Positions 26,533-34,992 of a stretch of 54,922 nt of DNA are shown in pieces (the first letter of the stretch is position 1; each line of letters opens with the position of its first letter). The stretch spans positions 1 through 54,922 of the forward strand of contig CAZXHL010000006.1 of the NCBI GenBank assembly GCA_964640545.1, read 5' to 3'. Source of the DNA: JBGSZX01 sp964640545. Lineage in GTDB: Bacteria; Bdellovibrionota; UBA2428. The notes below the pieces were generated by a model. That model was given only the letters and a program-made list of their open reading frames with translations. It did no database searches and had not been told where the DNA came from. Both the position numbers and the translations under genes were made by a program.

Positions 26533-26722
26533 AGGCTATACGTGGAACCTTGGTTCTCCGTGGCTAGAGTCTTCGGATTCGAAAGGAGGTGGTGTAGTGG
26601 ATTGTTCGTATCAGTATAGTCACTTAACCGTAAAGGGGGTTAGCGGCTGAATAAGTCGATAACTTCATCAAGGTAAAATTGACCGAGGTGCTTATCTTAG
26701 ATGATAAGCGCCTCTTTTTTTT
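26533..26722 (+). ncRNA. Probable structured small RNA, about 190 nt, unknown family
   Basis: This lies in the 573 bp gap between two exported-protein genes. A TATAAT box is just upstream and a strong intrinsic terminator ends it. Inside are a stem-loop formed by ACGTGGAACC and GGTTCTCCGT, a hairpin GAGTC-UUCG-GATTC with a stable tetraloop, a GGAGGTGGTGTAGTGG segment, and a hairpin TAACC/GGTTA near 26625-26642. The GGAGG followed by GTG at 26597 opens a short frame of about 17 codons, so a leader peptide cannot be excluded. I do not recognise a known riboswitch or 6S, tmRNA or RNase P RNA. Confidence 0.6.
26685..26722 (+). terminator. Strong intrinsic terminator of the small RNA
   Basis: A 12 bp stem (GAGGTGCTTATC with GATAAGCGCCTC, one G-U pair) with a six-base loop is followed by eight T residues. 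It ends the transcript from the TATAAT at 26521, and separates it from the lipoprotein gene at 26940. Confidence 0.92.
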
Positions 26723-26831
26723 CTGCCGCCCACTAAAGTTAACAGCCCAACTCCTCTTCAAAGTCATCCACATTATCAATCGTATACACTTTGGTCGGCT
26801 GACTAATAAGTAGCTAAATTATTAAGTTTAC

Positions 26832-26859
26832 TTGGGTTATTTTGTTAAGCTAATATAAA
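26832..26859 (+). promoter_or_regulatory. Candidate promoter for the lipoprotein gene at 26940
   Basis: TTGGGT and TATAAA are separated by 16 bp in AT-rich sequence, about 80 bp upstream of the lipoprotein start. The match to a housekeeping promoter is moderate. The rest of the gap from 26723 to 26939 shows no further structure. Confidence 0.3.
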
Positions 26860-26939
26860 GATACCAAGCTAATTCTAAACTCTGTTCGTTAGCCCCTACT
26901 TTCCCTCCCCAGCTGCACGTGAACCCGAAAGGTTTACAT

Positions 26940-27680
26940 ATGCTAGATTTAAAAAAATTACTTATTGCCCTCGTTATTCTCAGCCAAGGTGCTTGTCAGC
27001 TAATCATTGAACCTGTGGCTAAAGACAACGGTCAAGACAAAGAAACGACTACGCCCCCAATAACACCAACCCCATTACCGGAACTCTTAACTTATAAGTG
27101 TCTAAAATCAACTAGCTCAGGAGCAGTAAGCTTAAGTTCATTAGAAAGTGCCGTCGACCTCACGGAAGCCGTAGCAAATTTTGCCTCTCAGCCAAGGGTG
27201 ATTACAGGGTTTGGAATTGATTTGTCAGCTGCTGGTATCTCAGGAATTGAAGTTGAATCACAAAGTTTTGACGAAGACATGCTTTTAGACTCAACTTCCA
27301 CTTTGCTTCATTCCGACGGCAATCTCGGCACCAATGAAATATTTGTATCAGCACCCGAGGGATATTTCATCAGCAGTGTGGGAATTGTTCCACACAGCAC
27401 CGGAGCCCGTGTATCTAGTGTTTACCTTACCGTAAGCAAGGCGAATCCGAACACCAATAGCTTCGAGCAAAAATATTGCTTTGCGAATAGCTACGAAGTT
27501 CAATGTGGCGATGAAGATTACAGATCATACCTGTCATCTACAGGACTAGGTCGGCTTGCTGAACTATCAGGCGCTTCTAATCAAGGCTTGGTATCTTTGG
27601 GGGCTAGTATGGTTGACATCAATCACGCCAGCTTCAGCGGCTCGAAGTCGACATTAAGCTTTGGAACTTGCGTCGAATAA
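26940..27680 (+). CDS. Predicted lipoprotein, 246 aa, unknown
   Basis: ATG at 26940 has a ribosome binding site (GAAAGG, 7 nt) and opens a signal with lipobox SQGACQ; a GTG at 26919 in the same frame lacks this support. A Thr/Pro linker (TTPPITPTPLPEL) follows the lipid anchor. The rest is a beta-rich domain with repeated short strands and Ser/Thr-rich loops. No family is recognised. It is convergent with the fibronectin-domain gene, with 6 bp between stops and no terminator. Confidence 0.75.
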   Translation: MLDLKKLLIALVILSQGACQLIIEPVAKDNGQDKETTTPPITPTPLPELLTYKCLKSTSSGAVSLSSLESAVDLTEAVANFASQPRVITGFGIDLSAAGISGIEVESQSFDEDMLLDSTSTLLHSDGNLGTNEIFVSAPEGYFISSVGIVPHSTGARVSSVYLTVSKANPNTNSFEQKYCFANSYEVQCGDEDYRSYLSSTGLGRLAELSGASNQGLVSLGASMVDINHASFSGSKSTLSFGTCVE

Positions 27681-27686
27681 CAGAGG

Positions 27687-28340
27687 CTAGCTTGAGGGCT
27701 CGTTCCACTTAAATCTAAAGAACATCTTGGGGGGTTGAGTTCCCAGCGGCCAATCGAATTCAAAACTTGTTAACTCGCCATCTTCTCCGAGGATCACATT
27801 GGCTGACTTAGTCCAGTTTTCCAAATCTTCTGAGACTTGTAGCTCATACAGCACCCCCTCTTTGCCACCCTTGAGATCAAGCTTCACTCTAGTGACATCG
27901 GGCTGTCCATCTCCATTGGTATCAATATGGGTTATACCCAGATTGCTCGCCTGAGGTTTGGGAGGCTCATTAGGAACGTAAGGCTCGGTAACGGGGAAGA
28001 TCGAATCCGAAAAAGCACTCTCGAGACCAGAGTTGTTATAAGCCGTAGCCGCAATTTCATACGCCGTTGCGTTTTTCATATTTCCAATTGTAAAACTTGT
28101 GACATTTCCGACGTCTACAGTCGTCCACGGTGTGACACCTATTTCTCGATAATGAATTTTATAGCCTGCAAGATCTGATTCTGGATTGGGGTTCCAAGCA
28201 ACCCCCAGAGAAGCTGTCGCGAATTGACTTCCACTAAAAGAGGTATCGCCGGATCCTCCATGCCCCGATTGTGCCCGAGAGAACGAAGGCATCCCTATCA
28301 AAACTAAAAATAGCGCAAATCGACATAAGTGATTTTTCAT
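27687..28340 (-). CDS. Exported fibronectin type III domain protein, 217 aa
   Basis: A signal peptide (to about SRA) is followed by a fibronectin type III domain at about residues 45-118: SLGVAWNPNPESDLAGYKIHYR and YEIAATAYNNSGLESAFSD. The second half (VTRVKLDLKGGKEGVLYELQVSEDLENW) looks like another beta-sandwich unit. Such domains usually mediate adhesion or binding to polysaccharide outside the inner membrane. No catalytic domain is attached. It is divergent from the laccase-domain gene at 28463. Confidence 0.8.
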   Translation of the reverse strand: MKNHLCRFALFLVLIGMPSFSRAQSGHGGSGDTSFSGSQFATASLGVAWNPNPESDLAGYKIHYREIGVTPWTTVDVGNVTSFTIGNMKNATAYEIAATAYNNSGLESAFSDSIFPVTEPYVPNEPPKPQASNLGITHIDTNGDGQPDVTRVKLDLKGGKEGVLYELQVSEDLENWTKSANVILGEDGELTSFEFDWPLGTQPPKMFFRFKWNEPSS

Positions 28341-28462
28341 TCCCCACTGAGTATAGCGTATCTTTCTGGGGAATAAACAAACTCTGCGTGAAAGGTGTTT
28401 TCTGAGCTGCCCTTTTAGATACCTTGCAAAGCCATTAACGAAAGCTTAACTATAAATAGCTT

Positions 28463-29146
28463 ATGGAAAGAATGGAATTTGATCTCCAAAAAGGCTGGAG
28501 CAAGGGCTTAAGAATCTGCTTTGAAGAAGCTTCTTCAAGTGACGATTTCAACATCAAAACAGCTCTCCATGTGAAACAAGTTCATGGCGACAAGATCTAC
28601 GATGTTGGCCCAGAAGATCTTATGAAGATCTCCCCCCTAGCCGAGGCTGATGGAATGATGGTCCAAGGAGATTTTTTTCGCTCCTTCAAGCGCCCCCTAC
28701 TCATCAAAACGGCGGACTGTGTTCCCCTGATCTTGATCGACCGTGAGGCTGAAACGATTGCTATCATTCATGCAGGATGGAGAGGACTTGCTCAAGGCAT
28801 CCACACCAAGCTCATTGACCAGGGGCACTTTGAACCCAGTAAAACTTGGGCATGGATAGGCCCCTCTCTCAGCGGGCGAGAATTCGAAGTCAAAGAAGAC
28901 ATGTGGAGCCAGTTCCCCGAACATAAAGATCCTACAATCTTCGAGCCAGGCCCCACCTCCGACATCAAATATTTCCACACTTGGAAATACCTCGAAAAAT
29001 GCTACGACGATCTGGGACTAGAAGTCATCTACAACCCCGAAGTTAGCACCTACAGCAACGAAGCCTTCTATTCCCACCGAAGATCTATTCACAGAAACGA
29101 AGAGCGCAAAGGCCACAACTACACCTGGCTCAGATTCTACGAATAG
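28463..29146 (+). CDS. PgeF/YfiH-type laccase-domain protein (purine nucleoside phosphorylase), 227 aa
   Basis: The signature TADCVPLILID and HAGWRGLAQGI, with the preceding QVHGDKIY and the later GPSLSGREFEV and YSHRRSIHRNEERKG, identify the Cu-oxidase_4/DUF152 family. The conserved His and Cys residues form the zinc-type active site. Family members act on purine nucleosides, and YfiH is reported to affect peptidoglycan precursor editing. Length is typical. A palindromic element starts 5 nt after its stop. Confidence 0.9.
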   Translation: MERMEFDLQKGWSKGLRICFEEASSSDDFNIKTALHVKQVHGDKIYDVGPEDLMKISPLAEADGMMVQGDFFRSFKRPLLIKTADCVPLILIDREAETIAIIHAGWRGLAQGIHTKLIDQGHFEPSKTWAWIGPSLSGREFEVKEDMWSQFPEHKDPTIFEPGPTSDIKYFHTWKYLEKCYDDLGLEVIYNPEVSTYSNEAFYSHRRSIHRNEERKGHNYTWLRFYE

Positions 29147-29151
29147 CTCGT

Positions 29152-29368
29152 TGTACGCCAGAAGTGCTTGGTAGAGCGCGCGAGTATCATTTCTAAATCA
29201 GTTGAAATATTTGTGTTCATTACTCAGGACGAGGGGGAGCGCAGCCCCCCTCTGGCAAGTTTGCACTTGCCATTCACCCCCATAGTCCTTCGACTGAACC
29301 CAGATATTTCAACTGATTTAGAAACGCTCCATCTTTTTTGCGCTCTACCAAACACTTCTGGCGCACAG
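29152..29368 (-). repeat. Palindromic intergenic element, copy R3 (complete, about 217 bp)
   Basis: The outer stem pairs 29152-29179 with 29340-29367, 26 of 28 bases. The inner stem pairs 29190-29213 with 29301-29324, 23 of 24 with a possible G-U at the exception. The core from 29220 to 29289 has the conserved TTACTCAGGAC, a G5/C6 hairpin, a TGGCAAGT/ACTTGCCA hairpin and TTCACCCCCATAGTCC. Seen on the minus strand it has the orientation of R1 and R2. It fills the gap between the convergent laccase-domain gene (stop 29146) and the RluD-like gene (stop 29380). Confidence 0.93.
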
Positions 29369-29379
29369 TGAATTTACAG

Positions 29380-30525
29380 TTACTTGATCGTCGTGAAAGT
29401 CATCGGCTTGCCAGTGGCGGGATGATCCAAATACAAAGTATGGGCATGCAGAAGCATTCGTGTGAAGGTTTGCCCGCCATAAAGGTTGTCGCCCAAGATC
29501 GGAATTCCCAAAAAAGACAGATGAACTCTGATCTGGTGAGTCCTTCCCGTCTCCAATTGAACATCAAGCAGCGAGTAGTGAGAATCCTCTGCGAAATCTG
29601 ATTCCTTAAGCGAGAAGCACTTAAAAACTTCTGGTGCGAGTTTATGCAATTCGCTGACACGATTGTGATGCATGATCTTAAAATGAGTCAGGGCTTTTTT
29701 GCCAGTTAAAGGATCCACTGCAAATCGAAGCCGATTTTTGGGATCTCGCCCCAGAGGCGCTGCCAAGGAATGTTTTCCGTTCTTAAGAACTCGAAAGGCC
29801 AATTTAGAAGGGTGATCCTCTAGAGCAAGGCGAGCTTTACGGTGCAATGATGACTGCAAACTTTTGGCATTACCATCAACCCAAGCCCAATAATGTCTAC
29901 CAGCGAGCTTCTTCGCAAACTGAAGCGACAAAGCTTCATGTGATTTAGGATCTTTGGCAACGACCAAACAACCCGAGGTGCCTCTGTCGAGACGGTGGAC
30001 AATGCCAGGCCTCGCCTCTTCAAGGACCTGATCTCCCCAACTTAAATGCTCGTTATTGGGGGCGACGTAGTTGTTCTTAAGAAGCCAAGCGACCAAAGTT
30101 TCTTCCAGTGGAACTCCGGCCCCGGGATGGACCGTTAAACCAGCGGGCTTGTTGATGACCATGATGTGATCGTCTTCGAATAAAATCTCCGGAGATTTTG
30201 GGAAACGAAAGTCCAAATCTTTCTTTCCAATCATTGAGTTCATCTCAGATTTTGAAAGAGGTTCTTGCTTTTTAGTTGAGGAATCTTCTCCGACAAAATC
30301 ATCTACTTCTGGATTCAACTCCAGTCGCTGCCCCACCTCAAGACGAGCACTCGCTTTGGCAATGGAACCATTCAATAGAAAAAGATCTCTCGAAATGAGT
30401 TTGGACCACCGGCTACGAGAAATATCGGGGAAATGCTCGGATAGAAAAACGTCTAGGCGCTTGGTCACGAGACCTTGCTCAACTTCGACGCCTAATTGTA
30501 TGGGAAAGTGCTTTTTCAGGTCCAT
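29380..30525 (-). CDS. RluA/RluD-family pseudouridine synthase, 381 aa
   Basis: An S4 RNA-binding domain (about 21-70, KRLDVFLSEHFPDISRSRWSK) precedes the catalytic domain. That domain has INKPAGLTVHPGAG and the active-site motif HRLDRGTSG with Asp180, then TGRTHQIRVHL. The family modifies uridines in 23S rRNA or tRNA. An insertion of about 25 residues after the S4 domain separates the parts. Its start overlaps the stop of the J-domain/HTH gene by one base (TAATG), so it is translationally coupled to a regulator-like gene. RluD specificity is likely, not proven. Confidence 0.92.
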   Translation of the reverse strand: MDLKKHFPIQLGVEVEQGLVTKRLDVFLSEHFPDISRSRWSKLISRDLFLLNGSIAKASARLEVGQRLELNPEVDDFVGEDSSTKKQEPLSKSEMNSMIGKKDLDFRFPKSPEILFEDDHIMVINKPAGLTVHPGAGVPLEETLVAWLLKNNYVAPNNEHLSWGDQVLEEARPGIVHRLDRGTSGCLVVAKDPKSHEALSLQFAKKLAGRHYWAWVDGNAKSLQSSLHRKARLALEDHPSKLAFRVLKNGKHSLAAPLGRDPKNRLRFAVDPLTGKKALTHFKIMHHNRVSELHKLAPEVFKCFSLKESDFAEDSHYSLLDVQLETGRTHQIRVHLSFLGIPILGDNLYGGQTFTRMLLHAHTLYLDHPATGKPMTFTTIK

Positions 30526-31322
30526 TAAAAGGAAGGCTTAGGTAACTTGTCTTCCTCTTTCAAGCGATTAACGAAGCGCTTAGCCAATTCCTCGGGATTG
30601 GGGATCTTTAAGACGCTGCAAACGATCGCTACATGTCCTCGTATATACACCGGTAAGGGGTCGTCCCTGAGATCTTCTTCTTCTATGGATCGGATCCTAG
30701 ATGCTGCCAATTTAGAACAACTAGCAAGCTGCTCCACCGAAATCTGCCTATATACCCTAACAGCCCTCAGAAAGGCCCCATCAATGGACTCACAATTTCT
30801 GATCTTTTCTTCAAACTCTGGATTAGCCTCGAAGTGCATTTCGTCATCATCAGCCCCCGAGGAGCTAACAACTTTCATCGCAGGTGCCTCGTTGACCTTT
30901 GAAGGCTTGGTGATCGTCTTAGGTGCGCTGGTGCCTCCAGAGAAATCAATTTCATCAAAGGGATTGTCGGATCCCTCATCAGACGTCCCAGATGAGGTGA
31001 TGCTTGGTTTGCTGAATTCCTCACGAAAGGCTTCTCTAGCTTCATCTTTGTCATTCCAAGTGTTGAAACCCATCTTGATATCATATTCACGGCGACGAGA
31101 AGGGTGCCCTAAAACTTCATAAGCATCTTCGATTTCTTTCATGATCTGATCATTGTTGTCCTCTTCAATCAAAGAATAGGCAGCCAACGAATCCTGTGTA
31201 TAGGTGATTTTAGCCCGCTTATAAGCGTGATGAATTTCGTTTTGACTAGCCCCGGGGACAATATCGAGAGCGAGATAATAATTTACGCGAGATCCTGTAG
31301 CAGTTTGTGTGTCTTTGCTCAT
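30525..31322 (-). CDS. Degenerate J-domain plus RodZ-type HTH protein, 265 aa
   Basis: Residues 14-85 resemble a DnaJ J-domain (YYLALDIVPGASQNEIHHAYK and EIEDAYEVLGHPSRRREYD), but the essential HPD loop is absent: the place reads ITYTQDS. A disordered linker (about 90-180) follows. The C terminus (about 187-260) resembles the RodZ-like HTH_25 domain: FLRAVRVYRQISVEQLA, SRIRSIEEEDL, YIRGHVAIVCSVLKI. No membrane helix is present. It overlaps the FlhG-like gene upstream (ATGA) and the RluD-like gene downstream (TAATG). Loss of HPD argues against Hsp70 co-chaperone activity. Confidence 0.8.
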   Translation of the reverse strand: MSKDTQTATGSRVNYYLALDIVPGASQNEIHHAYKRAKITYTQDSLAAYSLIEEDNNDQIMKEIEDAYEVLGHPSRRREYDIKMGFNTWNDKDEAREAFREEFSKPSITSSGTSDEGSDNPFDEIDFSGGTSAPKTITKPSKVNEAPAMKVVSSSGADDDEMHFEANPEFEEKIRNCESIDGAFLRAVRVYRQISVEQLASCSKLAASRIRSIEEEDLRDDPLPVYIRGHVAIVCSVLKIPNPEELAKRFVNRLKEEDKLPKPSF

Positions 31323-32416
31323 GGGAACAGACCTTTCATTTCACCAACTAGGGTCCGAGTAATACGGTCGAAGCGGCTTGTTAAAATTGAAGTTGGGAAT
31401 TCGTGCACAACCGAATTTTTGGAACGCACAGCTCTCCAAACGGAATTGTCATACTCCAAGTAACCGACGTAGTTGAGGGACAGGCCGAAGTATCGCCGAC
31501 ACACACTACAAATCGCCTTACCGACATCGATGTCGGCTTGTGACCTTACTTGGTTCACAATAATGTTGGGGTGGTAATCTTCAACAACTTTCTGAAGGAC
31601 ACTTAGCGCTACGGGATCAAGTCTCTCAACGACAGCCATCAGGTCAGCCGGAGTTCTAATCCCTAAAAAGTTTTTCTGATCGAAAGAAGCCTCGATCACG
31701 TCTTTGATACTTTCAGAAACGTCTGCCTGAGAAAGTTTCGATAGAAAAATAGTGCGAATAAATCGGTAAGCATTTTCTACACTGGTAGGCTCCGGCAAGA
31801 TCGACAACACACCTTCATCAGCTCCAAGGAAAAACTCTACAGTCGACTCTTGAGTTCCAGCACCTAAGTCAATAACGATGTCATCATAGGGTAATTTTCG
31901 AAGATCGCGAAGAAGATCGGTTTCTTTGGACTCCGTTCTGCGAATCACGTTGATAGGATCCGCTGATCCCGTGATCAAATGAAGATTCTTTTCTCGAGTG
32001 TGCATGCAGAGCTGCCTAAGGTCCGTAACCCTTGAACTCATATAATCACCAATGCTATTTTTTCCAGCATCAACACCAAGACAAGTGTGAAGGTTAGAAC
32101 CTCCAAGGTCCAAATCAACGGCGAGGACTTTGTGTCCCATTCGAGATAACATTATTGAAAAATTGGCGCATATGAGACTCTTGCCCACACCACCTTTTCC
32201 ACCTGCAATCGCCCAAACTTTTGGCTGTTTCTGAAGATTCACCTCGGGGACAAAGGCTTCAGAAGTACCGCTACGTAGAGAGCTGCCGCCCTCCACAGGC
32301 TCAGTAGAAACCATAGGCTCTGCAGAGTTGGACTCATCATCTTCCCAACTGGATTCAGCCAATTGCGACTCAACTAAATTGCTGTGCTCTTTCAAGCTGC
32401 TTTCCTCTCGATCCAA
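31319..32416 (-). CDS. MinD/ParA-family ATPase, FlhG-like, 365 aa
   Basis: After a 65-residue acidic, disordered N terminus comes the deviant Walker A GGKGGVGKS and VLAVDLDLGGSNLHTCLG, then DIVIDLGAG. These mark the MinD/FlhG branch of ParA ATPases. FlhG sets flagellar number and place with FlhF. Its position directly after the flagellar operon supports this, but no flhF is in the window. It starts with TTG at 32416, preceded by a G-rich ribosome binding site (AGGGGGG). Its stop overlaps the J-domain/HTH gene in ATGA. Confidence 0.85.
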   Translation of the reverse strand: MDREESSLKEHSNLVESQLAESSWEDDESNSAEPMVSTEPVEGGSSLRSGTSEAFVPEVNLQKQPKVWAIAGGKGGVGKSLICANFSIMLSRMGHKVLAVDLDLGGSNLHTCLGVDAGKNSIGDYMSSRVTDLRQLCMHTREKNLHLITGSADPINVIRRTESKETDLLRDLRKLPYDDIVIDLGAGTQESTVEFFLGADEGVLSILPEPTSVENAYRFIRTIFLSKLSQADVSESIKDVIEASFDQKNFLGIRTPADLMAVVERLDPVALSVLQKVVEDYHPNIIVNQVRSQADIDVGKAICSVCRRYFGLSLNYVGYLEYDNSVWRAVRSKNSVVHEFPTSILTSRFDRITRTLVGEMKGLFP

Positions 32417-32507
32417 GTCAATGCCCCCCTATCCAAAATTCTCACACTACTATGCGCCGAACGCAAGTTTTCGCAAAAAAATCAATGAGCTACTCAAAGG
32501 GTGTCGA

Positions 32508-33545
32508 TTATCGGAGAAAGTCTAGAAGAGACGGCGTCAGGAGTTTTTTGTTACTGTCCAGGGTTGCTGAGAGCAGTGATTCGTTCCTCGCGAGTTCAGA
32601 ATAGACTTGCTCTAAGTCAGCGTCTTCCACGTTGGAAAGTAGTGTTTTGTTCGTAACCTGCTGTGACTCGACCAAATCACGGTTGGAAATCACAGAATTC
32701 TGCAAAGCACCTATGGTCGCACGAGATGCCGATACTTGGCTCATAGCTTGATCTAAACTCTCAAGAGATTCATTGATAAGATCCGTTCTACCGGTCGCCA
32801 GCCCCTCAGAAAAGGTTTTGAGAACGGCGAAGACATTCACACCTGTGTTGGACTGAATACTGGCGAAAGCTTCCGGATTTTCCCCTGGATCCACACCTTG
32901 ATTATGCGCAACGATCGAGGCCGGATCTCTAAATTCTGGCCCTACAGTTGGCCCACGGTCCGAACCTAATTCTCTGTTTTTATTTGGTATTTCTTCAACA
33001 CCAAGAAAGGGCGCCAAGCCCGGCATATTAAACTGAACACGTTGACCAGGCTGAACTTCGATCTCGATAGCTCCAGTATCACCGTAATAGTTCCCGTCAA
33101 CATCAAACGGCGGATGATCGGTTTGGTAGCCTGCAAAGACGTAATGCTCTCCAATTCTTGCGTTAGCAAGCTGAACAGCTTGAAAAAATAGCTCGTCTAC
33201 TTCGGATTTTACGGCTTGCATAGCCTCTGGAGCCTGGTTCGTCCCAGAACTCATCTGAATGGCGAGCTCCTTGGCCCTGGAAAGAACTGATGTCATTTCA
33301 CCAAGTGAGCTGTCCGTCACGCTTAAATAGCTATTGGCGAGCTCCATATTTTTCAGAGCCTGTTCGTTTCTGTTGACCTTATGTTTTAAACCGATCGACC
33401 GAATCATCCCTTGAGGGTCGTCTGATGGGCGGTTGATGCGCTTGCCCGAAATGGCTTGTTCTTGGTTCTTTAAAAGCGTGTTACGGGTGCGGTGCATCGC
33501 CCGGTCTGCTTTTTCATAAAGTAGGCCTTCTGTGACTCTTGCCAT
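32508..33545 (-). CDS. flgL: Flagellar hook-filament junction protein FlgL, 345 aa
   Basis: The N terminus (LYEKADRAMHRTRNTLLKNQEQAISGKRINRPSDDPQ) and C terminus (LEQVYSELARNESLLSATLDSNKKLL) match the flagellin-like coiled-coil ends of FlgL (HAP3). The middle is the variable domain, including EHYVFAGYQTDHPPFD. It joins the filament to the hook after FlgK. It is the last flagellar gene of the operon, 3 nt after flgK. A 91 bp gap then separates it from the FlhG-like gene. Confidence 0.95.
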   Translation of the reverse strand: MARVTEGLLYEKADRAMHRTRNTLLKNQEQAISGKRINRPSDDPQGMIRSIGLKHKVNRNEQALKNMELANSYLSVTDSSLGEMTSVLSRAKELAIQMSSGTNQAPEAMQAVKSEVDELFFQAVQLANARIGEHYVFAGYQTDHPPFDVDGNYYGDTGAIEIEVQPGQRVQFNMPGLAPFLGVEEIPNKNRELGSDRGPTVGPEFRDPASIVAHNQGVDPGENPEAFASIQSNTGVNVFAVLKTFSEGLATGRTDLINESLESLDQAMSQVSASRATIGALQNSVISNRDLVESQQVTNKTLLSNVEDADLEQVYSELARNESLLSATLDSNKKLLTPSLLDFLR

Positions 33546-33548
33546 CTT

Positions 33549-34970
33549 TTAGAACCTCTTCAAGCTAAGCACGGTCTCCATCATGGAGTCTGCTACTTGG
33601 ATCAATTTTGCGTTAGCATTGAATGCTTTTTGGAACTTCAACATGTCAACGGCTTCTTCATCGAGAGAAACTCCAGACGTTTCTTCTCGCAAAGTCTCAA
33701 GTTGATTCATAACTCCTATTTGAGTTTCCATAGAATCCATCACGGATCGAGACTCAACGCCAACGTTTCCAATCATACTTGTGAGGTAGTCGGTAAAATT
33801 CGCCTCGCCATTCTCGAAGATTTTTTGATCTTCAAGATCAGCCATCGCCATCAAGGTTCGGTTGTCACCTTTGGCGCCCCGCGCCTCTCCGGCAGAAATT
33901 TTTGTTAAGTCATTCTTAACAGCGTCCGATACCTTGATAAGAGAGGCTGCATCTTTCACTCCACCTTCAAGTGAAAAAAATTCGTTTCCTGTTTGACCGT
34001 CGAGGCTGTAACCCTGCTGGTGCAAGCTATTTAAAGACTTCGCAAACCCAAAGGCCAAGGTATCCATTCTTTCTTTGACCATAGGCATGACCTTGTCTCT
34101 AGATTCAATAAGTCCACCAATGGCGCCATTGTTAAGGTGCCTTGTCACATCTTTACCCAAAGACCCATCCGCCTCTTTGGTGCGAATTCTTACTGTCGAA
34201 TCCAGAACGTCATCAGCCTCTCTTACGGTGGCCAATTCATAGTTGCTAGATACGTCGACCAAGAGCCCAACGCGCTTCGAGGAAACGGCAATTCCCCCAT
34301 TTTCAAGGTCTGTTACATCAACAGGAATAAGTGCTGACAATTCCTTAACAGCCACATCACGACGGTCACGTTCATCATTGGCGAATGAGCCCTTGTTGAC
34401 TTCAATATCGACGATCCTCTGGTTAAGTCCCGCGATCTTATTCGTTAACGAGTTCACCTCGGCTACAGATGATTCAATTCTACGATCAAAGTCATCTTTC
34501 ATACCTTTTAAATTGTTAGATATGTTCTGGAAGCGACTCACAACTGACTCGGCACTTTCACGAACCGCAGAACGCAAAGGGATTGACGAGGGCTCAGTCG
34601 CGAGAGATCTGAGATCATTAAAAAATTGCGACATACGTGTCGAAACACCCGACTCGGATTCAGAACCAAGGTCGGCCTCAAGCTGAACATAAGTTTCATT
34701 AAGAGCTGAGAATTTTCCCAAGTCTGAACTTTCTTCTTCAAGTCGCTTATTGACGAAATGGTTGGTCGACCTAGAAACTTTTCCGACTAGGACACCTGTC
34801 CCCAGACGGTGACTACCGTTTGTCACAGGTTCGTTCGATTCAAAATCTACTCGTTGGCGGGAATAGCCCTTGGTGTTGGCATTAGCAATGTTGTGCGAAG
34901 ACGTAGCAAGACCCAACTGGTTTGCCGCCATAGCACCCTTCCCCTGAGAGAGAACGCGATTGATACTCAT
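33549..34970 (-). CDS. flgK: Flagellar hook-associated protein FlgK, 473 aa
   Basis: The N terminus (GAMAANQLGLATSSHNIANANTKGYSRQRVDFE) has the rod/hook-family signature and the C terminus (EEAVDMLKFQKAFNANAKLIQVADSMMETVLSLKR) the matching heptad helix. Together they define FlgK (HAP1). It forms the first junction ring on the hook. A very strong ribosome binding site (GGGGGGAGGGGAG) precedes the ATG. FlgN, its usual export chaperone, is encoded immediately upstream. Confidence 0.95.
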   Translation of the reverse strand: MSINRVLSQGKGAMAANQLGLATSSHNIANANTKGYSRQRVDFESNEPVTNGSHRLGTGVLVGKVSRSTNHFVNKRLEEESSDLGKFSALNETYVQLEADLGSESESGVSTRMSQFFNDLRSLATEPSSIPLRSAVRESAESVVSRFQNISNNLKGMKDDFDRRIESSVAEVNSLTNKIAGLNQRIVDIEVNKGSFANDERDRRDVAVKELSALIPVDVTDLENGGIAVSSKRVGLLVDVSSNYELATVREADDVLDSTVRIRTKEADGSLGKDVTRHLNNGAIGGLIESRDKVMPMVKERMDTLAFGFAKSLNSLHQQGYSLDGQTGNEFFSLEGGVKDAASLIKVSDAVKNDLTKISAGEARGAKGDNRTLMAMADLEDQKIFENGEANFTDYLTSMIGNVGVESRSVMDSMETQIGVMNQLETLREETSGVSLDEEAVDMLKFQKAFNANAKLIQVADSMMETVLSLKRF

Positions 34971-34992
34971 AAATCTCCCCTCCCCCCGGAAG

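Noticed and set aside
26423..26650. 75-codon open frame across the small RNA region
   Set aside because: It starts far upstream of the TATAAT box without a ribosome binding site and crosses clear hairpins; only a short leader peptide from the GTG near 26597 remains possible.
26533..26722. Cyclic di-GMP or glycine riboswitch, 6S RNA or tmRNA
   Set aside because: The known conserved blocks of these RNAs could not be found, and the terminator cuts the RNA off from the next gene.
29168..29371. Open frame of 67 codons inside palindromic element R3
   Set aside because: It lies wholly inside the inverted repeat, and its codons follow the stem structure; no ribosome binding site and no equivalent frame in the other copies.
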